DNA of 17,593 bases from Alphaproteobacteria bacterium (lineage in GTDB: Bacteria; Pseudomonadota; Alphaproteobacteria; Rickettsiales; UBA1997): NCBI GenBank assembly GCA_016869695.1, contig VGDN01000002.1:1-17593 (forward strand), given 5' to 3'. A model generated the notes under the pieces. That model did no database searches, had not been told where the DNA came from, and worked only from the letters and a program-made list of their open reading frames with translations. Position numbers and translations under genes: made by a program. Below are positions 6,896 through 13,267 of this stretch, in pieces (position 1 is the stretch's first letter; every line of letters begins with the position of its first letter).

Positions 6896-8169
6896 TGAAA
6901 ATCATTTCCCCCTCTACCTTCCTAGCACTCATAACCAAATCAAAAAAAGAGACTACGCGAGTTGAAGATGTAGTCAGAAAAATAATTTCGACGACACAAA
7001 AAAACGGCGACAAGGCGCTCATCTCCTACTCCAATCAGTTCGACAAAACCAATTTCAAAACCGCACAGGATTTTGTGGTGACAGCACAGGAATTTTTGGC
7101 TGCGGAAAAAACCCTAACTAAAGATGTTAAATCCGCTCTGAAACTAGCGGCTGCAAGGATCAAGCGCTACCATCAAAACAGATGCCCAAAGGATTTTTCT
7201 TTTAAAGATGAGCTTGGCGTGATGCTTGGAAATCGCTGGCAGGCAATTGAATCAGTCGGTGTTTATGTTCCTGGCGGTACCGCTTCCTATCCAAGCTCTG
7301 TGTTGATGTCTGTTGTGCCGGCACTAGTTGCTGGAGTAAAAGAAATCGTGATTTGCGCACCCAGTTCACAAGGACAACTCAATCCTGCGGTTTTGTTCGC
7401 GGCCAAAATCTGCGACGTGAAAAAAATTTACAAAATCGGCGGCGCACAAGCGGTCAGCGCAATGACTTATGGCACTAAAACCATCTCTCCCGTAAACAAA
7501 ATCGTTGGTCCCGGAAATGCCTTCGTTGCCTCCGCAAAAAAAATTTTATTCGGTGAGGTCGGCATCGACATGATCGCCGGCCCAACCGATGTCACCATCA
7601 TCGCTGACAAAAATGCTAACCCGAATTGGATCGCTGCTGACGTGCTTTCTCAGCTTGAGCATGGAGTGGATTCCAGGGCATTCGTGCTTACTGACGACCA
7701 AAATCTTGCCAAAAAAATCTCCGCAGCAGTTCTGCTGCAGAGCAAAAAATTGCCGCGAAAAGAAATCATCGATCAGTCACTAAAAAACTCGGCGATTTTG
7801 GTTGTAGAAAAACTTGATGAAGCCACAGAAATCATAAATCAAATTGCTCCTGAGCATCTTGAAATCGTCACCAAGAATCCGCAAAAAATTCTGCCAAAAA
7901 TCAAAAATGCCGGCGCTATTTTCTTAGGAAATTATACACCGGAAGCGATCGGTGATTACATTGCCGGCCCAAGCCACACACTACCCACCGAAGGAACTGC
8001 AAAATTCACCAGCGGCCTCTCCGTCTTTGATTTTCTAAAAAGAATCTCACTGATTTCTTGCAACAAAAACTCTTTCACCAAATTAGCGCAAGCCACGTCA
8101 ATCCTGGCTTCTTGCGAAGGATTAGAGGCTCACAACCGCAGCATAAAGATCAGAACATGCTTCGAATAA
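6895..8169 (+). CDS. hisD: Histidinol dehydrogenase
   Basis: HisD catalyses the last two steps of histidine synthesis, L-histidinol to L-histidine, with NAD and zinc. The 424 residues match the family. Motifs include VGVYVPGGTASYPSSVLM (121-138), KIVGPGNAFVASAKK, DMIAGPTDV and GPSHTLPTEGTAKFTSGLSVFDFLKR. All expected zinc and catalytic positions are present: Q253 and H256 in SQLEHG, E320 and H321 in APEHLEIV, D354 in AIGDYIAGPSH, and H413 in EGLEAHNRS. It is translationally coupled to the DUF192 gene. No other his gene lies in the window, so the gene is isolated; whether the full pathway exists elsewhere cannot be seen. Its stop codon lies directly before the palindromic element at 8170-8409. 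Confidence 0.96.
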   Translation: MKIISPSTFLALITKSKKETTRVEDVVRKIISTTQKNGDKALISYSNQFDKTNFKTAQDFVVTAQEFLAAEKTLTKDVKSALKLAAARIKRYHQNRCPKDFSFKDELGVMLGNRWQAIESVGVYVPGGTASYPSSVLMSVVPALVAGVKEIVICAPSSQGQLNPAVLFAAKICDVKKIYKIGGAQAVSAMTYGTKTISPVNKIVGPGNAFVASAKKILFGEVGIDMIAGPTDVTIIADKNANPNWIAADVLSQLEHGVDSRAFVLTDDQNLAKKISAAVLLQSKKLPRKEIIDQSLKNSAILVVEKLDEATEIINQIAPEHLEIVTKNPQKILPKIKNAGAIFLGNYTPEAIGDYIAGPSHTLPTEGTAKFTSGLSVFDFLKRISLISCNKNSFTKLAQATSILASCEGLEAHNRSIKIRTCFE

Positions 8170-8409
8170 TTCAGGACTCACACAAAACCGCTTTTGCAAA
8201 GAAATTTTTGTTTTTCTTCGGCTGCGAGGAGCGCCCGCGTCTGCGTAGCAGCGCAAGACAAAAGCCACGTATCCGGACAACTTGCGGAGCAAGTTGCAAC
8301 TCGCGCAACTTAAAAAATAAAAAGTTTGCGAGTACATAGGTGCGCACCGCAACCAGAAAAAACCGACGAAATTTCAAAGCAAAAGTTAGATTTTGCGTAA
8401 GTCCTAAAA
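8170..8409. mobile_element. MITE-like palindromic element between hisD and bamD
   Basis: The whole 240-bp gap behaves as one imperfect inverted repeat. The left end (8173-8235, starting AGGACTCACACAAAA) aligns with the reverse complement of the right end (about 8342-8405, starting AGGACTTACGCAAAA); shared blocks include CTTTTGC, GAAATTT and TGCG. The core holds a hairpin CAACTTGC (8278-8285)/GCAAGTTG (8289-8296), a second ACTCGC (8299-8304)/GCGAGT (8328-8333) with an A/T-rich loop, and a perfect 10-bp palindrome GGTGCGCACC (8339-8348). It carries no believable gene. Terminal inverted repeats without a transposase suggest a MITE. Target-site duplication was not found by eye. Confidence 0.65.
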
Positions 8410-9117
8410 ATGATCCGGATAATTTTTTTGCTAACCATCTCCACCCTACTCTTCTCTTGCTCCAAAGATAAGGATGAACATCCAAATGCGGAAAAAACCT
8501 ACCTCAATGCTACCAAGCTCTTGAAGCAAAAAAACTACTCTCAAGCCGCGGATGAGTTTGAAAAAATCGACGATGATTTTCCTTTTTCAAAATGGGCGGT
8601 AAAGGCGCAAACCATGGCTGTCTACGCCCGTTATCAAGATGATGAGTATGGAAAAATCACTGCCAATGTTGATGATTTTTTGCGCCTAAATCCCGCCAGC
8701 GAATATGTGCCTTACATGCTCTACATGAAAGGCCTCTCCTATTACGACCAAATCCCCAGCATTGAGCGCGCGCAAGACAACACTCAGCAAGCATCGAACA
8801 GTTTTCGCGAACTAATCGCCCGCTTCCCCAGTACGACTTACGCCGATGACGCTCGCGAAAAACTTGCCTTCATCGACGAACATTTGGCCGGGGCAAAAAT
8901 GGCGGTTGGTCGCTACCAAATCTCCACCAGAAATTACGTGGGCGCGATTCTAAATTTTAACGAGGTGATCTCGCGTTACCGCTACACTAAACAAGTGCCG
9001 GAGGCCTATTTTCGTCTAGCTGAAATCTACAAAAAAATCGGACTTCCCGAACAGTCAGAAAAAATAAAAACACAGCTGCAGCAGGATTTTCCTGACAGTG
9101 AGTGGGGAATGCTGTGA
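8410..9117 (+). CDS. bamD: Outer membrane protein assembly factor BamD
   Basis: BamD is an essential lipoprotein of the BAM complex that folds beta-barrel proteins into the outer membrane. The 235 residues start with a lipoprotein signal (MIRIIFLLTISTLLFSC, lipobox cysteine at residue 17). TPR-like repeats follow: AEKTYLNATKLLKQKNYSQAADEFEKIDDDFPFSKWA, YMKGLSYYDQI, the typical AREKLAFIDEHLAGAKMAVGRYQISTRNYVGAILNFNEVISRY, and the PEAYFRLAEIYKKIGL...FPDSEW ending. The ATG follows the MITE-like element immediately, so any leader and ribosome-binding region comes from that element; no clear Shine-Dalgarno is seen. The stop overlaps the trmD start as GTGA. Confidence 0.94.
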   Translation: MIRIIFLLTISTLLFSCSKDKDEHPNAEKTYLNATKLLKQKNYSQAADEFEKIDDDFPFSKWAVKAQTMAVYARYQDDEYGKITANVDDFLRLNPASEYVPYMLYMKGLSYYDQIPSIERAQDNTQQASNSFRELIARFPSTTYADDAREKLAFIDEHLAGAKMAVGRYQISTRNYVGAILNFNEVISRYRYTKQVPEAYFRLAEIYKKIGLPEQSEKIKTQLQQDFPDSEWGML

Positions 9118-9875
9118 TTCACTTCAACATCCTCACCCTCTTTCCCGAATTATTTCCCGGCCCGCTTTCCGCTTCGGTTACCGGCGCTGCCCTTAGCAAG
9201 AAACTCTGGTCATTTTCGGCGATTAACATTCGCGATTATGCTTTTGACAAGAGGGGCACAGTTGATGACACGCCCTACGGTGGCGGGGCTGGAATGGTAT
9301 TAAAACCCGATGTCGTCGCAGCCGCAATCGAGTCATTAAAACCAAAATCAAAACTCATTTACCTCTCCCCACGCGGCAAAGTTTTTAACCAAAAAATAGC
9401 TAGGCAATTGGCACAGGAACAAGAAATCACGATCCTGTGCGGACGCTACGAAGGAGTTGATCAGCGCGTAATTGATGAATTTCAAATCGAGGAAATTTCA
9501 ATCGGGGATTATGTTTTGTCGGGCGGAGAAATAGCCGGCTATGTTTTTATCGATGCAATTCTGCGCAATGTTAGTGGCGTTCTTGGCGCTGATGAATCCT
9601 TGGCGGAAGAATCTTTTGGCTCAGAAAAAAATCCGGAATTTCAAAATCTTTTGGAGTATCCACATTTCACGAAACCAGCGCAGTGGCGGGGGCGCGAGGT
9701 ACCAGATGTTCTACTCTCTGGTCACCACGAAAAAATCGCTAAGTGGCGCAAACAGCAGGCTGTGGAGCTGACTAGGAGGGTGAGACCGGAATTAGTAATT
9801 ACGACAAATGGCGCAGCGAAGCGAGCAATTTGCAATCCGCTCAATCAAAAAACCAATAAACCGGCGGATAATTAG
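9114..9875 (+). CDS. trmD: tRNA (guanine-N1)-methyltransferase TrmD
   Basis: TrmD methylates G37 of tRNAs that read codons starting with C, G and some with U, using S-adenosylmethionine, and protects against +1 frameshifting. The chosen GTG start overlaps the bamD stop by 4 bp (GTGA), giving 253 residues; an in-frame GTG at 9102 is less likely. The sequence shows the N-terminal NILTLFPELFPGPL, the GTVDDTPYGGGAGMVLKPD loop, and the trefoil-knot SAM-binding segments IYLSPRGKVFNQ, LCGRYEGVDQRVI and EEISIGDYVLSGGE, then EYPHFTKPAQWRGREVPDVLLSGHH. About 27 residues after RRVRPE form a weakly conserved tail. The usual neighbours rimM and rplS are absent; bamD takes the upstream place. The stop lies in a 7-bp array and overlaps the stop of the convergent deacetylase gene. 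Confidence 0.96.
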   Translation: MIHFNILTLFPELFPGPLSASVTGAALSKKLWSFSAINIRDYAFDKRGTVDDTPYGGGAGMVLKPDVVAAAIESLKPKSKLIYLSPRGKVFNQKIARQLAQEQEITILCGRYEGVDQRVIDEFQIEEISIGDYVLSGGEIAGYVFIDAILRNVSGVLGADESLAEESFGSEKNPEFQNLLEYPHFTKPAQWRGREVPDVLLSGHHEKIAKWRKQQAVELTRRVRPELVITTNGAAKRAICNPLNQKTNKPADN

Positions 9876-9891
9876 GAATTAGGAATTACGA
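9871..9891. repeat. 7-bp tandem repeat carrying two convergent stop codons
   Basis: AATTAGG, AATTAGG, AATTACG. The array supplies the stop of trmD (TAG, plus strand) and the stop of the deacetylase gene (TAA, minus strand), and encodes that protein's last residues VIPNS. Confidence 0.6.
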
Positions 9892-10615
9892 GTATTCCCG
9901 CTTCGGTCTTTCGCATCACCGACATCAAATGCGACCTTTCTTCGAGATCGGCAATTCCTTCGTCCATCTGTGGATTTCCTGGATGTATCATCACTTCCAC
10001 CTCTGAGAAATTTTCTGGAATTTTGATTTTGCTCAGTAGCTCTTTCGTGATCTGACAGGAGTAGAGAATACTAAAAAAATAACGCTGCGAAACCTCGCCA
10101 TTCATGACTCGAAAGATGGAGAGAATCAACCACTTCACTAGATTTCCATTCCACAAAAATGTTTTTGAGTGGTTGATTTTTGCCGTCGTAAGCAAGCTCT
10201 CATTAACCACGCGAAGCCGCGCAATTCCTTGTTCCTTTACCACTCTACTCACCACCGAAAAAATTCCTGGAATCATGTGGATGTGACGATGGGAGTCGAT
10301 ATGCGTAGGCTTGATCCCAACTTTCTCAAGCAAAGCGATTTGTGTGTGCAGCTCAGATTCAATCTCTTTTTGCAGATTTTTTTTGTCGGTAAGCGCCTGC
10401 AGCAAAAGTACTGCGAAACTTTTGTTTTTGATTCTAAAATGCAGCCCTACATCCAGACCAGGATTGCGTAGCGCGATGGTTACAGCCTCAGCAAAATATC
10501 CCGAATAACACATCAAACTGGTGGCGTGTAAACGTCCTTCACGAAACATTTTTTCCACCACGAAATTAACGCCGGGACTGATACCAAAATCGTCAGCGGT
10601 AATTCTAAACTTCAT
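9872..10615 (-). CDS. YdjC/ChbG-family carbohydrate deacetylase (NaxD/HpnK-like)
   Basis: The family removes acetyl groups from N-acetylated sugars using a divalent metal. From the ATG at 10615 the protein has 247 residues; the longer frame would begin with TTG. The metal site is visible as ITADDFG (residues 5-11, D8/D9), VGLHF (H59) and THIDSHRHIHMIPG (H109 to H113), and the C-terminal part has the family signature EVMIHPGNP (207-215). The gene overlaps the end of the glycosyltransferase gene by 11 bp and belongs to the same run. With an ArnC/GtrB-like GT2 and an ArnT-like enzyme beside it, the closest known arrangement is Francisella FlmF2-NaxD-FlmK, where NaxD deacetylates undecaprenyl-phosphate-GalNAc before transfer to lipid A. 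HpnK, the hopanoid-associated member, and ChbG are alternatives. Family sure, substrate inferred. Confidence 0.9.
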   Translation of the reverse strand: MKFRITADDFGISPGVNFVVEKMFREGRLHATSLMCYSGYFAEAVTIALRNPGLDVGLHFRIKNKSFAVLLLQALTDKKNLQKEIESELHTQIALLEKVGIKPTHIDSHRHIHMIPGIFSVVSRVVKEQGIARLRVVNESLLTTAKINHSKTFLWNGNLVKWLILSIFRVMNGEVSQRYFFSILYSCQITKELLSKIKIPENFSEVEVMIHPGNPQMDEGIADLEERSHLMSVMRKTEAGILVIPNS

Positions 10616-11545
10616 TTTTCTGCTCAATCACGTTCGCGAAATAGAGCGGACGGTTACGCGATTCGATGTGAATGCGACCAATATATTCGCCCAAAATGCC
10701 AATCAGCACAAACTGCAAGCTGGCGAGAAAAGTGATTAGACAGATGATTGTCGCATAACCACTTGGCTGATGCGAGACGTAATGTTCATAAATCGTAATC
10801 AGCCCAATCACGAATGACACAAAGGCACAGATGATGCTAAAATAAATCGAGATACGCAGCGGCTTGATGGAAAATTGTATGATCGAATCAATCGCCAGGC
10901 GCATCGACTTCACGAAATTGTAGTTACTTTGACCGGCAAGGCGTTTCGGCGCAACAAACGCGATCTCCAGCGCGCCCGACGTGCCTAGCCAATTCAGCAT
11001 GCCGCGAAACATCCGACTTTGTTCGCGCATATTCTTGATGGTCTTTACGTAATCGCCAGCGATGAGTCGAAAATCAGGAGTGTTCTCTGGAATTTTGACG
11101 TCGGAGATTTTGTTCACGACGAAGTAAAAAGCCTTCGTGAGCATGGCACGGAAGCGCGTCTTGTCTTCATTGTGAGTGATTTTGGTGAGGACGACATCAT
11201 TTCCATTCAGCCATTTTTCAATCATTTGCGGCAAGAGATGAGGTGGATGTTGCAAATCTGCATCCATGAAAATTACCGCCTCACCCTTAGAGTGATCTAG
11301 CCCGGCAGTCATGGCGATCTCGTGACCAAAATTGCGTGAGAGTTTACGATACGCACTCGCGAATCCTGCGCAACCAAGCTACGCAAGACTGCAAGACTGC
11401 CGTCGGCACTACCGTCATTTACAAAAATCAGCTCGTAATCAACTTTCCCGTAAGAATCTAAATGCTTACGCAACTGCTCGTGGAGCGGCTGCAGATTATG
11501 TTCCTCGTTGTAGACCGAGATGACGACGCTAAGTAATTTCTTCAT
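10605..11545 (-). pseudogene. GT2 polyprenyl-phosphate glycosyltransferase (ArnC/GtrB/FlmF2-like), split by a 1-base frameshift
   Basis: Members transfer a sugar from a nucleotide donor to undecaprenyl phosphate at the inner membrane. The first part (11545 to about 11343) reads MKKLLSVVISVYNEEHNLQPL and ELIFVNDGSADGSL, then derails to a stop at 11309. The second part, in another frame, supplies FMDADLQHPP (the DxD motif), TPDFRLI and two C-terminal membrane segments (about 168-190 and 198-218 of the second open frame). Adding one G next to plus-strand position 11342 restores RIVNLSRNFGHEIAMTAGLDHSKGE without losing a residue and gives about 313 residues, near the family's usual length. So this is a single deletion, a recent mutation or a sequencing error; I see no obvious slippery site for programmed frameshifting. 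The 5' end is abutted by the duplicated palindromic element. Confidence 0.85.
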
Positions 11546-11824
11546 ATTCAGTGGATCATCCTCCCCTTGAGGGAGGATCGACGAACCTTTAAGTGAGTCG
11601 AGGAGGGGTAAGTATTTTTTGACCCCTCCCCGAGTCGCTTCGCTCCTCGACCCTCCCTCAAGGGGAGGGTAGCTAGTGGATCATCCTCCCCTTGAGGGAG
11701 GATCGACGAACCTTTAAGTGAGTCGAGGAGGGGTAAGTATTTTTTGACCCCTCCCCGAGTCGCTTCGCTCCTCGACCCTCCCTCAAGGGGAGGGTAGCTA
11801 GACGACGCTAAGTAATTTTCTCAT
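11522..11824. repeat. Tandemly duplicated 125-bp palindromic element flanked by 24-bp direct repeats
   Basis: Two identical 125-bp copies lie head to tail (11551-11675, 11676-11800). Each has outer arms CCTCCCCTTGAGGGAGG and its exact complement (11560-11576/11652-11668; 11685-11701/11777-11793), with a partly paired core. The insert is bounded by near-identical 24-bp direct repeats, 11522-11545 and 11801-11824 (22 of 24 identical). These repeats are the start of the GT2 gene on one side and the end of the ArnT-like gene on the other. Confidence 0.9.
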
Positions 11825-13211
11825 ACAAACAGGCTCTGTGTTTGATTGTGCAGGTGATTTCCTTGAGTTGGGATTTTTGCTTCGAAGTGAGTTTTAAGTA
11901 GGATGCACTAGTGTCGACCAAGTAAGAATGCGGGTTTACTTGTTCAAAATTTTGTGCGTTTACGATTTTTAATTTGTCGCGCGTTTGCCAGTAAAGAGTG
12001 AAGCTAGTTCTGGCTTCACCGAGCGCAAAAAGTTCAAAATTTTTTTCTGGAATTTGTGAGATGAGGTAAGCCTGCTGATTGAGATGCTCGAGCAAAATTT
12101 TTGGTTTAGCTAAAAAGGCTAGAATCGCGAATGTGTAGAGCGTGATTGTTGTGTAGCCAAGAAAGTAAGAAAATTTTTCCCACTTAATTTTTACCAAAAT
12201 CCGAGCCAGCACAATCGCGAAAGGCACAAGGGAGTAGATCGCATAAGTCATAATCATGTTGCACATGAAGGTTAAAAGGATGAGAGGGATTGCGAGCGAC
12301 AATGCGAAGAAGAGAAAATTTTTGTCCTGCCGCGCCTCCGCTACAAAGCTAAAAAATATCTGTCTTGGCCGCAAAAAAAGAGCGAGAAGAGCTGGCATCA
12401 CCGAGGCCGCAAAAAAATACCAAATCGCACCAAACATCACGCGATGCGCATTACCGTAACGATCCCCTTCCCAATCTGATTTCGCAAAGCGTCCAAAATT
12501 TTCTCCGAGCAAAAAATATTCCAAAAATCCCGGGTAATTTTTTTCCGCCAAATAAAACCAGGGCAGGGTTGCAGCCAGAAAAATCAAGGCTCCACGCACA
12601 AAAGGAAAATCTCGGAAAAAATTTTTCCAGGATTTGGTGAGGGTTAAGTAAACAGGAATGGCCAGGCACGGCATCACGATTCCAACCGGCCCTTTGGTTA
12701 GCATTGCCACAATGCAGCCCAGGAAAAATAACGGCCACTCAGCCAGGATGAATGAGCAAGAGATCAGTGTCATTCCGAGTAGCAAAAACGCCTCGGTCAT
12801 CACCGAGTGCAACGCGTAAAACAAAAGTGAAGAAGCAAGAATTAAAACAGAAATCAGCGCCGTTTTTTCGTCGTAAATTTTCTTCACGGCACGATACATG
12901 ACGAAACAGATCAGCACTAGAGCGAGAAGGTGTGGCAACCTTCCAGCAAATTCGCTAAATCCAAAAATCTTAAATGAGATTGCGCTCGCCCAAAATGACA
13001 AAGGCGGCTTGCCGAAGAATGGTGTGATCGGATCGAAATAGGGCATCAAAAAATTTCCGGTCAGCACCATGCGCATCGCGATTGCGGCGTAGCGCACTTC
13101 GGATGGATGATGAAATGGGTAGATGGCGAGGGTGATGAGTTTGAGGAGGAGGATGAGCGAAAGGAAAGCAATGAGGGAATTGGTAAATTTTTTCATCTGA
13201 TGATTTAACAT
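11808..13211 (-). CDS. ArnT-like glycosyltransferase (GT39/GT83 family), multi-pass membrane protein
   Basis: Members transfer a sugar from a polyprenyl-phosphate carrier to an acceptor on the outer face of the inner membrane; ArnT and Francisella FlmK act on lipid A. The protein has 467 residues, about a dozen hydrophobic segments, and the family's first periplasmic loop, HHPSEVRYAAIAMRMVLTGN followed by PITPFFGKPPLSFW. The usual DE of that loop is SE here, so the first acidic residue is replaced; the following E remains. A mid-region GENFGRFAKSDWEGDRYGNAHR loop and a C-terminal soluble part are also typical. The first ATG lies in an inverted repeat; ATG at 13196 (MKKFTNSLIAF) is equally plausible. 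Its stop lies in the 24-bp repeat flanking the duplicated element. The acceptor is not shown by sequence; lipid A is inferred from context. Confidence 0.88.
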   Translation of the reverse strand: MLNHQMKKFTNSLIAFLSLILLLKLITLAIYPFHHPSEVRYAAIAMRMVLTGNFLMPYFDPITPFFGKPPLSFWASAISFKIFGFSEFAGRLPHLLALVLICFVMYRAVKKIYDEKTALISVLILASSLLFYALHSVMTEAFLLLGMTLISCSFILAEWPLFFLGCIVAMLTKGPVGIVMPCLAIPVYLTLTKSWKNFFRDFPFVRGALIFLAATLPWFYLAEKNYPGFLEYFLLGENFGRFAKSDWEGDRYGNAHRVMFGAIWYFFAASVMPALLALFLRPRQIFFSFVAEARQDKNFLFFALSLAIPLILLTFMCNMIMTYAIYSLVPFAIVLARILVKIKWEKFSYFLGYTTITLYTFAILAFLAKPKILLEHLNQQAYLISQIPEKNFELFALGEARTSFTLYWQTRDKLKIVNAQNFEQVNPHSYLVDTSASYLKLTSKQKSQLKEITCTIKHRACLYEKIT

Positions 13212-13265
13212 TTACCATTTATCATTTGTTTGCCGATGCCCGTTAAATGATAAATGGTAAATAAC
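13210..13265. repeat. Inverted repeat made of 7-bp units between divergent genes
   Basis: Arms of 18 bp (13210-13227 and 13245-13262) are perfect complements around a 17-bp loop. Each is itself a 7-bp array: ATTTACC, ATTTATC, ATTTGTT on the left, and AAATGAT, AAATGGT, AAATAAC on the right. The ArnT-like start codon overlaps the left arm and the folC ATG follows the right one. No promoter is obvious. Confidence 0.8.
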
Positions 13266-13267
13266 AA

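Noticed and set aside
8058-8485. Open frames of 76-104 codons on both strands in the hisD-bamD gap
   Set aside because: They lie in a palindromic element, overlap hisD or bamD, and have arginine- and cysteine-rich translations with no family features.
10305-10627. TTG start for the deacetylase
   Set aside because: The ATG at 10615 begins directly at the conserved KFRITADDFG and overlaps the upstream stop by only 11 bp.
11309-11350. Programmed frameshift in the GT2 gene
   Set aside because: No slippery heptamer or stimulatory structure is visible, and a single missing base explains the break.
11551-11800. Possible CRISPR array
   Set aside because: There are only two abutting 125-bp identical copies with no spacers, and each is itself a palindrome.
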